Positions 6,396 through 15,709 of a stretch of DNA of 64,000 nucleotides are shown in pieces (position 1 is the first letter of the stretch; every line of letters begins with the position of its first letter). This DNA comes from SB11 sp035906255 (GTDB lineage Bacteria; Bacteroidota; Bacteroidia; UBA8524): the NCBI GenBank assembly GCA_035906255.1, contig JAMIFM010000029.1:62001-126000 (forward strand), in the 5' to 3' direction. Position numbers and translations under genes: made by a program. Below the pieces are notes generated by a model. The model was not told where the DNA came from. It saw only the letters and a list, made by a program, of their open reading frames with translations, and did not search any database.

Positions 6396-9215
6396 ATGAA
6401 AAAAATTAAACAACGGCTGCTGTTAGCAGTAGCCTTGGTGTCATACATCTGCTCATTCGGGCAAGATTGTGTACGCCTGATACGCACCAAATACGACAGT
6501 GCGCAAAACAATGAACTCTCTCCCTTTTTCCCGGGTAAAATCAACCCGTGGTTAAACAGCTTTGACTTTGCACGTATAGACAACGGCACTGCATTTCATG
6601 ACATCGACCTTAACCCGCTTGCAGGATGGATTATTCCCGGAATGACGGGCAGCAATTACAAAATGAAAAGCCCGTTCAGCGTAGCTATGGCCTCTGAATA
6701 CAATTATTTGAGCAGGCCATTTGGAGGAGGTAGCTCGGTGTACGATGCAGATATTTGGTGGGAAGACGGATGGGAACTAATGTGGATGAACACAGGTTAT
6801 TTTCCTAATGGAGACCCCGTTAACGTAGCTGATACAAACCGTATTTTGAAGGGTAGTTATGGGTTAGCAAATCCAAGAACTCCATATATTATTTTATACA
6901 ATCGTTATACGGGGAAGCTGAGAGTGTTTGCTAATTTATTTACTGATTATAACAATTATAAAGACATCAGTATGGTATTAAAGCATACTCAGGGGTTAGA
7001 TAAATCAGGTATATTCAGGCATTTGTTAAATTATGACTATTCTCTCGACCAACCAAGTAACATAATAGAGGTTCGCTCGTTTAATCACAACGAAAACAAC
7101 AATACCTTGTGGTGGTCATCAGACTTTCAATTGGGTTATGACCCTTGTGTTTGTGAAAAGGAAAGCACAATCGATTTTTATTTTTGGGCACGTAAAAATC
7201 AAAATATTAATCTATATGGACGGATTGTTCAGCAGGATATGGATTTATCGGTATTGGGCAATCCTGACTATAAAAACTTTCTTGCTAATGAAGCAGTAAA
7301 TAGTGCTGCAAATGGAGCAGAAGGAGGAACACTGCTATTCAAACGGTTTGATAGCTTGCTGGTGAAATACGACCGCGAGCTGGAATTATACAATACCCAA
7401 CTCAACAGTTATAACCATCCGTTCAATTCGACCATGCGCACTATCCTTAAATCCGCAAAAGATGGGGTAAGTGCCGCAGGGGGTGCGTTTGTTGCTAAAC
7501 CATTGGGCGACTTCTTTTTACGCCAACTCGTAAAAATCGACGGTCCTACTAAGAAAGACACCACCACTGCATCAGGTTGGGCAGAAGAGGTGAACAAAGC
7601 TACCAAAGGTCAGTTAGGTAAAGCGTTTGACTTTTTGTCAATGGCGGCTTTGGGCGATGATTTTACCAAAGAACCGCAACGCCCCTCCATGCCGACCGCT
7701 ACTTTCAGCGAAATGAAAATTGCTGGGGTAATCTCTGACTCAGGTTTTGTGAATGTATCGAATTTTTTAACACCCGGCTCATACAAATACCCGCAGCAAT
7801 TAACTGCATATAATTACCCTGCCTACAATAATGCCGTGGGCTTATACGCCCTATTGCGTAAGCCAGCAGTAAAAGGGCTGCGCGACCAGTTTCCAACCCG
7901 CACATTGGTATCCCTTGACACGGTGTTAGTCGATACCGTGGTTACAGGCAGCATCAAGGTAATAAATATCCGTACCAACGAAGTAAATACCGTTGAGCAT
8001 CATAACAAACTGTTTTTGAATGTTGCCGAGCCGTTGAAATACAAACTCAACAAAGCCCTCGATTTTGACATGGATAAAACCAAACTTTACGTGTCATTTT
8101 CCGTTGAGTTGGAAAACACCATCCCCAACGGTGACAACTGCTTTACGCTGCACCTGACCGAAGACAACGAAAACTTTTACCTACGGGACGTTATTCCTGT
8201 GCCAGCCACAACATCCTACCAGTTGTTTTATGAAACCCCGTGGAAAAATATCGAAGACATTGGCGACCATTTCTTCAAGATGGATTTCAAGAATAGCTAC
8301 GAAGCATTTGGAGTGAGAAAAACATCATTGACGGTGTTTGAGGGCGACACAACCGTAAATGTGGGTGAACTGAAAGAATGCGTGGATGAAACCCAAGCCT
8401 CGTTCAAAATCAAAAAAATCAAAATGAAAGTGGCAGCCGATATGTATTTTGACCAGTTGGGGTCGAACGGGTTGCAGAACAATAATTTCCAAACCTTCAC
8501 CTATCTGTTGTTCGACCCTGCAAATGAAATTAACTGGATTACCGATGCGCCCGACTCGTCAGATGTAAAACGCAGGAAAGTAGATAATCTGTCATTGACC
8601 AACGAAGTGATTGAACCCACCGACCCGTTTGTATTTGAAACCAACGGCAATACCTTAATCATCAATGCAAAAAATATCGACCTTAGCGGCACTATTAGTG
8701 TGCAATCGGGGTTTGATGCCGTATTGCAGGCTACCGGAAACATCACGGGCATCAGCAGCAACACCAGCATTGGCCGTGACATCCGCCTGAAAAACGTCAG
8801 CGGATATTCACCTTTCGGTAAAAACTACGAAACCACCGAACAGGAATTGACCGACTATTGTAAAGACGGTGAAAACGGCTACCAAGCTCATAAAGCTGCT
8901 AATAAAATGGCAGAAGAGGCGACATCTGAATCACCAGCCGAAACAGCAGAGGAAAAAGAAATAACGGTTTCCGTCTATCCAAACCCTACGCAAAACCGTT
9001 TGTTTGTTAGCACTTCGGCTGACGATGATAAAGAATATAGCTTTGCGGTAATTGATTTAATGGGACGCTCCCTTATTAATGAGACTGTTAGAGGCGCAAA
9101 CCAACCGCAGTTTGAAATCACCACCGATGCACTGGCAGCAGGCACATACCTGCTAATCATTAAAACGTCAGACGGTGAGGTAAACCAAGCACACCGAATA
9201 GTTATTCTGAAATAG
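6396..9215 (+). CDS. Large secreted protein with T9SS sorting domain (cassette A)
   Basis: 939 aa. A signal peptide ends near 'CSFGQ'. The last 85 residues form a type A T9SS C-terminal domain: 'VSVYPNPTQNRLFV', a central 'DLMGR', 'LAAGTYLLIIKT' and a basic end. The body has conserved islands also seen in the 838-aa protein at 29629-32145: 'DGWEL', 'PYIILYN' followed by 'GKLRVFA', 'YDPCVCE' and 'LGSNGLQNN'. No enzyme motif is visible. Three Cys (in QDC and CVC) may form disulphides. It is the last gene of the cassette, followed by a strong hairpin at 9273-9300. It is probably exported to the cell surface; whether it is an adhesin, a carrier or a binding protein is unknown. Confidence 0.8.
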   Translation: MKKIKQRLLLAVALVSYICSFGQDCVRLIRTKYDSAQNNELSPFFPGKINPWLNSFDFARIDNGTAFHDIDLNPLAGWIIPGMTGSNYKMKSPFSVAMASEYNYLSRPFGGGSSVYDADIWWEDGWELMWMNTGYFPNGDPVNVADTNRILKGSYGLANPRTPYIILYNRYTGKLRVFANLFTDYNNYKDISMVLKHTQGLDKSGIFRHLLNYDYSLDQPSNIIEVRSFNHNENNNTLWWSSDFQLGYDPCVCEKESTIDFYFWARKNQNINLYGRIVQQDMDLSVLGNPDYKNFLANEAVNSAANGAEGGTLLFKRFDSLLVKYDRELELYNTQLNSYNHPFNSTMRTILKSAKDGVSAAGGAFVAKPLGDFFLRQLVKIDGPTKKDTTTASGWAEEVNKATKGQLGKAFDFLSMAALGDDFTKEPQRPSMPTATFSEMKIAGVISDSGFVNVSNFLTPGSYKYPQQLTAYNYPAYNNAVGLYALLRKPAVKGLRDQFPTRTLVSLDTVLVDTVVTGSIKVINIRTNEVNTVEHHNKLFLNVAEPLKYKLNKALDFDMDKTKLYVSFSVELENTIPNGDNCFTLHLTEDNENFYLRDVIPVPATTSYQLFYETPWKNIEDIGDHFFKMDFKNSYEAFGVRKTSLTVFEGDTTVNVGELKECVDETQASFKIKKIKMKVAADMYFDQLGSNGLQNNNFQTFTYLLFDPANEINWITDAPDSSDVKRRKVDNLSLTNEVIEPTDPFVFETNGNTLIINAKNIDLSGTISVQSGFDAVLQATGNITGISSNTSIGRDIRLKNVSGYSPFGKNYETTEQELTDYCKDGENGYQAHKAANKMAEEATSESPAETAEEKEITVSVYPNPTQNRLFVSTSADDDKEYSFAVIDLMGRSLINETVRGANQPQFEITTDALAAGTYLLIIKTSDGEVNQAHRIVILK

Positions 9216-9272
9216 CTACTACTCCTGTTTATAAATAGTCCCACTCTGAAGGGATGCACAGTGTTTTACACC

Positions 9273-9300
9273 ATAGCCGCACCAAAATTGGTGCGGCTAT
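9273..9300 (+). terminator. Perfect 13-bp hairpin ending cassette A
   Basis: ATAGCCGCACCAA and its complement flank a two-base AA centre. An A/T-rich run follows rather than a pure T tract. It separates the cassette from the next gene, and a TAAATTTA motif resembling a -7 box follows at about 9311. Confidence 0.65.
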
Positions 9301-9325
9301 ATTTAAATGTAAATTTACCAGTCTT

Positions 9326-9700
9326 ATGAAGCAACTAACTAACCGATGGAATGACTTACAAGAACGTGCGAAATCCTTTCTTAATAGCACTGCGCACCAA
9401 TACTACACAATCGACATCACCACGTTACCTAATCAGGGTGGGGTGTATTTAATCTGTCTTGTGGACGAAACTCTAAATGAAACCCCTCTTTATATCAACT
9501 TCACCAACAACCTCCGCAACGAAATCTTTACCAAGCAGCTTGCCTACATCTTAACTACCTCTGAAAGTTCCAACGGTACGGCCACCATTTTAAGAAGTAA
9601 TTGTTACCTTCGTTATGTGGTCGAACCCGACCCAAAGGAGCAAATGGCTCTCACCGTGGCCGTCTCTTTGGAGTTAAAACCCCTTTATCAAAACAACTAA
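9326..9700 (+). CDS. GIY-YIG-fold protein, degenerate
   Basis: 124 aa from the ATG at 9326. A longer reading from 9254 runs through the terminator hairpin at 9273-9300 and is unlikely. 'GGVYLICL' then 'PLYINFTNNLRNEIF' match GIY-YIG endonuclease strands, but the usual Y-[IV]-G is Y-I-N and the canonical catalytic Arg context is not obvious. The ending 'LELKPLYQNN' resembles the 'E..LI..KPPYN' end of the domain, including its metal-binding Glu. It could be an inactive or altered nuclease. It is a single gene with no obvious partner, flanked by repeats, next to the accessory region. Confidence 0.6.
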   Translation: MKQLTNRWNDLQERAKSFLNSTAHQYYTIDITTLPNQGGVYLICLVDETLNETPLYINFTNNLRNEIFTKQLAYILTTSESSNGTATILRSNCYLRYVVEPDPKEQMALTVAVSLELKPLYQNN

Positions 9701-9799
9701 GGTGCTGCACCTATGTTGTACCTACATTTTAAAATCAATAAAAAAACACAGTATAAAGTATTGTAATAAAGATTTTTACAGGTATTTATATAAGTTTAT

Positions 9800-10133
9800 A
9801 TCATTCTCCTTTAGAGGAAGACGACTTTGGGAACGTCGGGTTAAGTGATAATTGGGTAGGGGTAAATCAAACCTCCCTCAGTCCCTCCTTGCTTAAGGAG
9901 GGAAGCCACGCGCAAGGCCATTTACCCCGTCCTAATAATTGTTTTACTGGCAGTATCCTTCCCCTGTAGGGAAGATGACTTTGTGAACGTCGGGTTAATT
10001 GATAATCGGGTAGGGGGTAAATCAAACCTCCCTCAGTCCCTCCTGTTTTAGGAGGGGCTAGGGGAGGTCGAAATATGTTATTCCCGCCTGCACGGGATGA
10101 CGGGTAGGGGTCTTTCGACAGGCTCAAGACGGA
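9800..10133. repeat. Composite intergenic repeat block
   Basis: This gene-free stretch contains two related units: CCTCCCTCAGTCCCTCCT plus AAGGAGGG near 9870-9905 and again near 10026-10062, each preceded by 'gaacgtcgggttaa', 'tgataat' and 'gggtagggg'. The end carries 'cccgcctgcacggg', and 'ggtctttcgacaggctcaag', all motifs that recur at 15340-15707, 28950-29010 and 55480-56300. It converges on the - strand operon and contains no credible ORF. Confidence 0.75.
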
Positions 10134-10135
10134 AG

Positions 10136-11002
10136 CTATTTCACATACTCTAACAACTTGCGTTTAACCGAATCGTATTGTGACCAAGGGATAAAGTGGT
10201 TTTCGTTTTCAAACGTAACTACTTCTTTTTTTGAGGCATTGGTAAGCATTTTTTCATAAAAGGGTACGTTGCCGTAGGGCACCAGCATATCCTTTTTGCC
10301 ATGCATAATGGTACAGGATACGCGAATGTTTCGCCACAAAGGCATCATCTTGTCTAACTCACCCTTTAAAGGCATTAGTTCAAGATTACTGGCCACCATT
10401 TCAGGGGGCATAATGGCTTGTATCACCCCTAATTTTAAGAAATATCGGTAATACTCCCGTTTCTCCATCGCAGGGTCGATAGATGGGGCTAAAAAAACCA
10501 GTGCACTCATAGCATCAGGAAAATCCATTGCCATGCGTGCAATAATAGGGCCGCCAAGTGAGTGCCCCACTAATACAGGCTTTTGCGCCGCTTTGCTAGT
10601 GGCAAGTATAGGGGCTATCATTGCCGCTTGTGCCTGCATTGATGGTTCTGCATCACCCGCGCCGCTGTTGCCGTAACCCGGCCGGTCAACCGAAACCAAA
10701 CAAGCGTAATTGGTTAAGGCAGTATCTTTAAAATAATCCATGTAAGCACTCCAGCTACCGGGTGAGCCGTGCACAAACACAATCATAGGTTTGTTTACAT
10801 CGCCAATTTGGGCATACCCGATAGTACGTCCGTGTGCTTCGTAGGTTAATAATTGAGGTTGAAGTTCCGAACCTTTAAACTCCTTTTTCAATTTTTTTTC
10901 AGATACTGTAAAGCTGGCGCATTGCGTAAATGCACCAAGAACCACATACAGCCCAAACAGCACCAAAATTATTCTGTACAGTACAGGGCCTACCAGTTTC
11001 AT
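10136..11002 (-). CDS. Membrane-anchored alpha/beta hydrolase
   Basis: 288 aa. One N-terminal membrane segment (about residues 8-27) is followed by an alpha/beta hydrolase fold: oxyanion 'HGSPGS', nucleophile elbow GHSLGG, acid in 'HGKKDMLVP' and His in 'NENHFIPW'. The catalytic triad is complete. The substrate is unknown; esterase or lipase activity on a small ester is the family default. It is last in a three-gene operon with upp and the YjjG-like phosphatase, starting two bases after the phosphatase stop, so its expression is coupled to them. Confidence 0.82.
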   Translation of the reverse strand: MKLVGPVLYRIILVLFGLYVVLGAFTQCASFTVSEKKLKKEFKGSELQPQLLTYEAHGRTIGYAQIGDVNKPMIVFVHGSPGSWSAYMDYFKDTALTNYACLVSVDRPGYGNSGAGDAEPSMQAQAAMIAPILATSKAAQKPVLVGHSLGGPIIARMAMDFPDAMSALVFLAPSIDPAMEKREYYRYFLKLGVIQAIMPPEMVASNLELMPLKGELDKMMPLWRNIRVSCTIMHGKKDMLVPYGNVPFYEKMLTNASKKEVVTFENENHFIPWSQYDSVKRKLLEYVK

Positions 11003-11004
11003 GC

Positions 11005-11703
11005 TTATAAGAGTTCTTTTAGTTGAAGCAAACTATGGATTTCAGTTTGCACCACATGGCTGTGAGGTATTTTTTCAGGATTAAAGAAAATGTGGTCAAC
11101 CCCTGCTGCTTTGGCACCGCCAATATCAGTTTCAATATTATCTCCAACCATTATTGCTTCGTGGCTATTCGCCCCATGTGTATTTAGCAAATGCTCAAAA
11201 ATTCGTGGGTCGGGCTTAGCAAAGCCAATTGATTCTGAAGTTAATACGTGGCTGATGAAAGGAGCAATACCGCTATGGCTTAGTTTGCGGTGTTGTGTTT
11301 CTTCAAACCCGTTGGTAATGATTGAAAGCGTGTATTTGTTATACAGATACTCTAATACTTCTAACGCGTGGGGGAAAACGTTGGTTTTTGTAGGGCAAAT
11401 ATCAAGGTATAACTGCCAGATGCCTTGGGGCATGTGAGCTTCATCAACTCCAAGAGCGGCAAAACTATCGGTAAACCGTTTTTCGCGCAGGGTGGCTTTG
11501 TCTATTTCTCCTCTGCCATACTGTGCCCACATAGCATGGTTTATTTTTTCGTACACCACTATAAAGTCATCAGGGTGCTGCACTCCAAAATTCTTTAAAC
11601 CATAATGATGGTATAAATGCTCCAGTGTTTCTTGTGAATTCTTCTCAAAATCCCACAAGGTGTGGTCAAGGTCAAAAAAAATGTGTTTGTATTTCAGTTC
11701 CAT
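11005..11703 (-). CDS. yjjG: HAD phosphatase, YjjG-type noncanonical pyrimidine nucleotidase
   Basis: 232 aa, the usual size for YjjG. HAD motif I is DLDHT near residue 11, motif II is 'IITNG', motif III Lys is in 'GFAKPDP', and motif IV is 'MVGDNIETDIGGAKAAG'. The family dephosphorylates nucleoside monophosphates, including damaged pyrimidine nucleotides. Its start overlaps the upp stop (TAATG), which fits a pyrimidine salvage and clean-up operon. Exact substrate is by family only. Confidence 0.82.
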   Translation of the reverse strand: MELKYKHIFFDLDHTLWDFEKNSQETLEHLYHHYGLKNFGVQHPDDFIVVYEKINHAMWAQYGRGEIDKATLREKRFTDSFAALGVDEAHMPQGIWQLYLDICPTKTNVFPHALEVLEYLYNKYTLSIITNGFEETQHRKLSHSGIAPFISHVLTSESIGFAKPDPRIFEHLLNTHGANSHEAIMVGDNIETDIGGAKAAGVDHIFFNPEKIPHSHVVQTEIHSLLQLKELL

Positions 11704-12353
11704 TACAATTTTGGGCCAAAAGCAAGGTCGCCTGCATCACCAAGCCCGGGTACAATATATCCGTGCGAATTTAACTCATCATCCACTGCCCCTACCCAAA
11801 AAATTGCATCGGGAAATTGCTCACTTAAAAAAGCAAGTCCTTGCCTGCTTGCAACAACAACCACAATATGTATTTGTTTTGGTTTGCCCCTGCTCATCAA
11901 CGCATTCAAAGTAAACGCAATCGATTTGCCCGTAGCCAACATAGGGTCGGCAAAAATAAGAACCCTGTCATCAAGCGGCGGGGTGGCAACGTACTCAACC
12001 ACCACCTCAAAAGAACTTTCATCAATGTATTTTCTATACGCTGATATATAAGCCCTGTCAGCCTCGTCAAAAAAGTTTGCCAAGCCTTGCTGCACAGGCA
12101 GCGCAGCCCTTAGTACGCTGGCTATAACGGGAGAGTATGCCAGTACCTTGGTATGCGTTACTGCCAAAGGGGTAACTGTTTCAACCTCTTTATATTCTAA
12201 CCATTTGCTCACTTCGTAGGCCATAATTTCACCTACCCGTTCCATATTGCGGTTAAACCGCATGCGATCTTGCTGTACATTTTTGTCTCTTATCTGTGTA
12301 AGAAACTGCTGTATTATTGAGTTTTTCTCGCTTAAAACTGTAATTTTGTTCAT
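11703..12353 (-). CDS. upp: Uracil phosphoribosyltransferase
   Basis: 216 aa from ATG at 12353; a GTG two codons earlier is possible. It converts uracil and PRPP to UMP. The PRPP loop 'FADPMLATGKS' is clear, although most family members have Gly or another small residue where this one has Lys. The uracil-binding C-terminus 'SHGYIVPGLGDAGDLAFG' is intact. It is the first gene of the operon with the YjjG-like phosphatase and the hydrolase, so a salvage role is consistent with context. Confidence 0.93.
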   Translation of the reverse strand: MNKITVLSEKNSIIQQFLTQIRDKNVQQDRMRFNRNMERVGEIMAYEVSKWLEYKEVETVTPLAVTHTKVLAYSPVIASVLRAALPVQQGLANFFDEADRAYISAYRKYIDESSFEVVVEYVATPPLDDRVLIFADPMLATGKSIAFTLNALMSRGKPKQIHIVVVVASRQGLAFLSEQFPDAIFWVGAVDDELNSHGYIVPGLGDAGDLAFGPKL

Positions 12354-12439
12354 AGGCACAGTGTAGTTATTTGGTTAACTTGTTGTAAATCAATAACTTT
12401 TAATAGTTGGCACACTTTTGGTTTTATAACAATAAAGTT

Positions 12440-12844
12440 ATGAATAGGATACAACAAAACATAGCAAAGATTTCAGTGGTGGTTTTGGTAACCGTTTTAT
12501 CGGCGTTTACCTACCAAACTGACATTTTTGACAGTGTGGCTACAGCAATACGCGGAAACAATGCAAAAGATGTGGCGGGATACTTTAACTCGAGTGTTGA
12601 ATTAAACATTGATAACAGCGAAGGTGTGTACAGCAAAACCCAAGCTGAAATGGTACTTAAAAACTTTTTTACCCAGCACGCCTGCACCAAGTTTGATATT
12701 ACCCACCGTGCCAAGTCTTATGGCAGCAACAGTTTTGCCATCGGCAGTTACAAATCGGCTTCGGGCAACTACCGTGTTACCGTTTATGTGAAAGAAATAA
12801 GCGGCAAAAACCTGATACACGAAATGAAATTTGAGAAGGAATAA
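12440..12844 (+). CDS. DUF4783 domain protein, secreted
   Basis: 134 aa from the ATG at 12440; a longer reading from 12407 is less likely because the residues after 12440 read as a signal peptide. The sequence 'DIFDSVATAIRGNNAKDVAGYFNSSVEL' and the following 'KTQAEMVLKNFF' match the NTF2-like DUF4783 family of Bacteroidota. Function is unknown. It is divergent from the upp operon and is followed by 130 bases before the SulP gene. Confidence 0.8.
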   Translation: MNRIQQNIAKISVVVLVTVLSAFTYQTDIFDSVATAIRGNNAKDVAGYFNSSVELNIDNSEGVYSKTQAEMVLKNFFTQHACTKFDITHRAKSYGSNSFAIGSYKSASGNYRVTVYVKEISGKNLIHEMKFEKE

Positions 12845-12943
12845 GCTCTTTTTCCTTCTGTCACAAAAATCAAAAACTCTTCTTTAACCTTCATTGCTTC
12901 GTAACAAATGGCGGCTGTATATGCGGTTTAGGCATAATAGTTG

Positions 12944-12951
12944 TACCTTGC
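12944..12951 (+). promoter_or_regulatory. -7-like box TACCTTGC for the SulP operon
   Basis: One base short of TAnnTTTG; 24 bases upstream of the first ATG at 12975. The same variant occurs before the spike gene at 50023-50030. Confidence 0.4.
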
Positions 12952-12974
12952 GGTAATCACGTTTTATACAGCAG

Positions 12975-14636
12975 ATGGATACGATGAATGATTGGAAAAA
13001 GAACCTGCGATATGATATACCTGCGGGTTTGGTAGTGTTTTTAGTCGCACTCCCTTTGTGTTTGGGTATTGCCCTTGCATCAGGTGCCCCGCTTATGTCT
13101 GGCATTATTGCGGGCATTGTCGGGGGTATAGTAGTAGGCTCTCTTAGTCATTCAAATCTTAGTGTTAGTGGCCCGGCAGCAGGTCTTACTTCAATTGTAC
13201 TTGCCTCTTTAGCCGAACTTAAAACGTATGAAGTTTTTTTAGTGGCAGTTGCCATAGCAGGCGTTTTGCAAATACTTTTCGGGTTGCTAAAAACAGGGGC
13301 TATTGGTAATTATGTTCCGTCGCCTGTAATTAAGGGTATGCTGGCAGCCATTGGTGTTATCCTGATACTAAAACAAATTCCGCACGCATTAGGCTATGAT
13401 GCCGATTATGAGGGGGATGAGAGCTTTGAGCAACCTGATGGTACCAACACCTTCAGCACCATTTGGTTTGCCATACGTACCTATCGTCCCGCGGCTATAA
13501 TTATTACCGCAGTAACAGTGGCTATACTGATTGTATGGGAATTAAAACCGCTTAAAAAATTACTCTTTTTTCAACTGGTACCGGGTGCATTAATCGCTGT
13601 TTTGTCAGGGGTGATGATAAACAACCTTGTGTTTACGGGTATGGGTGATGGTTTTGTGCTTGACGGTAACCACTTGGCCAATATTCCTAAAAGCGCAGGT
13701 ATTGGCGGATTTTTCAGCAGCCTTAGTTTTCCTGATTTTTCAGGGCTGGGCAATTTTGCTGTATGGAAAGTTGCCATAACTATTGCATTGGTAGCCAGTT
13801 TAGAATCGTTGCTGAGCGTTGAAGCAGTTGATAAAATAGACCCTGATAAAAAAATAACCTCTAAAGACCGTGAGTTGGTTGCCCAAGGAGTGGGTAATAC
13901 TGTATCGGCATTTTTGGGCGGCTTGCCCATTACCGCAGTTATTGTGCGTAGTTCGGCCAATGTGAATGCAGGTGGAAAAACCCGCTTCTCAGCAATTTTT
14001 CATGGCGCACTATTATTGATAAGTGTTTTGTTTTTTGCTCCTTGGTTAAATATGATACCCCTTTCGGCATTGGCGGGTGTGTTGTTTTTTGTGGGATACA
14101 AGCTCACATCACCCACAGTGATAAAAAGTGTTACTCAAAAAGGGTATATGCAATACGTTCCGTTTTTTGTAACCATAGCGGCCATACTTTTCACCGACTT
14201 ATTAGTAGGAATTTTGATTGGTATAGGCGTGGGTATGCTGTTTACAATACGCACCAATATGCAGAAAGCGGTGGTTTTTACCCGTCATAACAACAACTAC
14301 CTGCTGCGTTTTAGAAAGGATGTGTATTTTTTGAACATTAAGAACGTAAAGGACATTTTGGCAAAGGTACCTAACAACAGTAATTTACTGATAGATACTT
14401 CGAGGGCTAACTTTATTGACCCTGATATTATTGAGTTGATTGAGGATTTTAGCTGCACGGCGGTGGCAAAAGGTATTGGTCTTGAGGTAGTGGGCAGTTT
14501 GAGTTACGTAGAGGAGAAGGCATCGTACCTGAAAATGTGCCGCGAACAGGAAAAGGGGAACAAAAATACCAAAAATACTACCGTAGGGCGCGGCACGCCT
14601 GTGCAAGAGGAACAACACATTGCGCAGAAAATTTAA
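12975..14636 (+). CDS. SulP-family anion transporter, likely bicarbonate
   Basis: 553 aa; ATGs at 12975 and 12984 are both possible. The N-terminal 'DIPAGLVVFLVALPLCLGIALASGAP' and 'GSLSHSNLSVSGPAAGLT' are the SulP signature, with about 10-12 membrane segments and a shortened C-terminal STAS-like region (about 440-510). SulP members carry sulfate, bicarbonate or other anions. Here a beta-carbonic anhydrase gene starts 22 bases later, the standard pairing for bicarbonate uptake. The substrate is inferred from context. Confidence 0.85.
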   Translation: MDTMNDWKKNLRYDIPAGLVVFLVALPLCLGIALASGAPLMSGIIAGIVGGIVVGSLSHSNLSVSGPAAGLTSIVLASLAELKTYEVFLVAVAIAGVLQILFGLLKTGAIGNYVPSPVIKGMLAAIGVILILKQIPHALGYDADYEGDESFEQPDGTNTFSTIWFAIRTYRPAAIIITAVTVAILIVWELKPLKKLLFFQLVPGALIAVLSGVMINNLVFTGMGDGFVLDGNHLANIPKSAGIGGFFSSLSFPDFSGLGNFAVWKVAITIALVASLESLLSVEAVDKIDPDKKITSKDRELVAQGVGNTVSAFLGGLPITAVIVRSSANVNAGGKTRFSAIFHGALLLISVLFFAPWLNMIPLSALAGVLFFVGYKLTSPTVIKSVTQKGYMQYVPFFVTIAAILFTDLLVGILIGIGVGMLFTIRTNMQKAVVFTRHNNNYLLRFRKDVYFLNIKNVKDILAKVPNNSNLLIDTSRANFIDPDIIELIEDFSCTAVAKGIGLEVVGSLSYVEEKASYLKMCREQEKGNKNTKNTTVGRGTPVQEEQHIAQKI

Positions 14637-14658
14637 CAAACAAAACACTGAAAACTAA

Positions 14659-15303
14659 ATGGATATAATTGATAAGATATTTTTACAAAACAAGGCGTGG
14701 GCAGAAGATAAACTGCACGATGACCCGAACTTTTTTAACACGCTGAAATCAGGCCAGCAACCCGATTTTTTTTGGATTGGATGTTCGGATAGCCGTGTGC
14801 CTGCCAATGAGATTACCAACACTGCTTCAGGACAAATATTTGTGCACCGCAATATTGCCAATATGGTGGTGAATACGGATATGAATTTAATGAGCGGGTT
14901 GCAATTTGCTATTGAAGAGCTAAAAGTGAAACACGTGATTGTTTGCGGTCACTATGGTTGTGGGGGCGTTAAAGCAGCCCTTTCGAACAAACATCACGGA
15001 TTGATAAATAAATGGATACGCAACATAAAAGATGTGTACCGTTTGCACCGCGATGAGATTGACAGTGTACCCAACGATGAAAGAAGGGTGAATAAATTGG
15101 TTGACTTAAATGTGATTGAGCAAACCCATAACGTGTCAAAAACCTCTATTGTGCAGCAAGCATGGCTAAACGGCGAAGGCCCGCATTTGCACGGGTGGGT
15201 ATATGACCTTGGGGATGGTTTGCTAAAAAGCCTAATTCATATCAAACCGGGCGACCCCATTGACCCTATTTATAGATTTTCGGATTTAGAGGCTGACGAT
15301 TAA
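14659..15303 (+). CDS. can: Beta-carbonic anhydrase
   Basis: 214 aa. Zinc ligands are Cys42, His98 and Cys101 (motifs GCSDSR and CGHYGCGG) with the Asp44/Arg46 dyad, which defines a type I active site. The enzyme interconverts CO2 and bicarbonate. It is co-directional with, and 22 bases downstream of, the SulP gene, so the two probably cooperate in inorganic carbon supply or pH control. The protein is cytoplasmic, and its length is normal. Confidence 0.93.
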   Translation: MDIIDKIFLQNKAWAEDKLHDDPNFFNTLKSGQQPDFFWIGCSDSRVPANEITNTASGQIFVHRNIANMVVNTDMNLMSGLQFAIEELKVKHVIVCGHYGCGGVKAALSNKHHGLINKWIRNIKDVYRLHRDEIDSVPNDERRVNKLVDLNVIEQTHNVSKTSIVQQAWLNGEGPHLHGWVYDLGDGLLKSLIHIKPGDPIDPIYRFSDLEADD

Positions 15304-15339
15304 TATTACATCTCGTCATAACTGATTAAAGCCATCATA

Positions 15340-15707
15340 CCGACAGGCATAAAGTCTGTTTTACCTTTCCCTACCCTTCTGCCCTTCGACAAGCTGTGTG
15401 CTGTGGCCACACGATTGCCCCTGAGCATTGAGGCTGTCATGCTGAACGATATGAAGCATTTTATCCATCTTTAACACATTTGCAATAAGGTTCTTCGCTA
15501 TCGCTCGGAATGGCAGGGCAGGTACATCTCCCTTAGTCCCCCTTTGCGGGTAGAAATACTGAGCTTGTCAAAGTTGCGCGTGGGACAGGAGATTTACAGG
15601 AGGTTGAAAAGTGAGATTCCCGCCTGCGCGGGAATAACTTGCTCCCACCCATTTGCTTCGGCTCAAAAAGATTGCTTCGGGAGACCTCGCAATGACGATA
15701 TATTGTG
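15340..15707. repeat. Composite intergenic repeat block
   Basis: No gene is seen here. The block contains a TGTCATGCTGAACGA unit near 15438, 'ttcttcgctatcgctcggaatg' near 15490, 'tagtccccctttgcggg' near 15534, ATACTGAGCTTGTCAAAGT near 15557 and 'cccgcctgcgcggg' near 15619. All are members of repeat families found elsewhere in the window. A short reading at 15544-15729 is an artefact of the repeat. Confidence 0.7.
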
Positions 15708-15709
15708 TA

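Noticed and set aside
9867..10127. 86-aa - strand reading in repeat block
   Set aside because: It lies wholly within dispersed repeat modules and has Pro/Arg-rich translation typical of such repeats.
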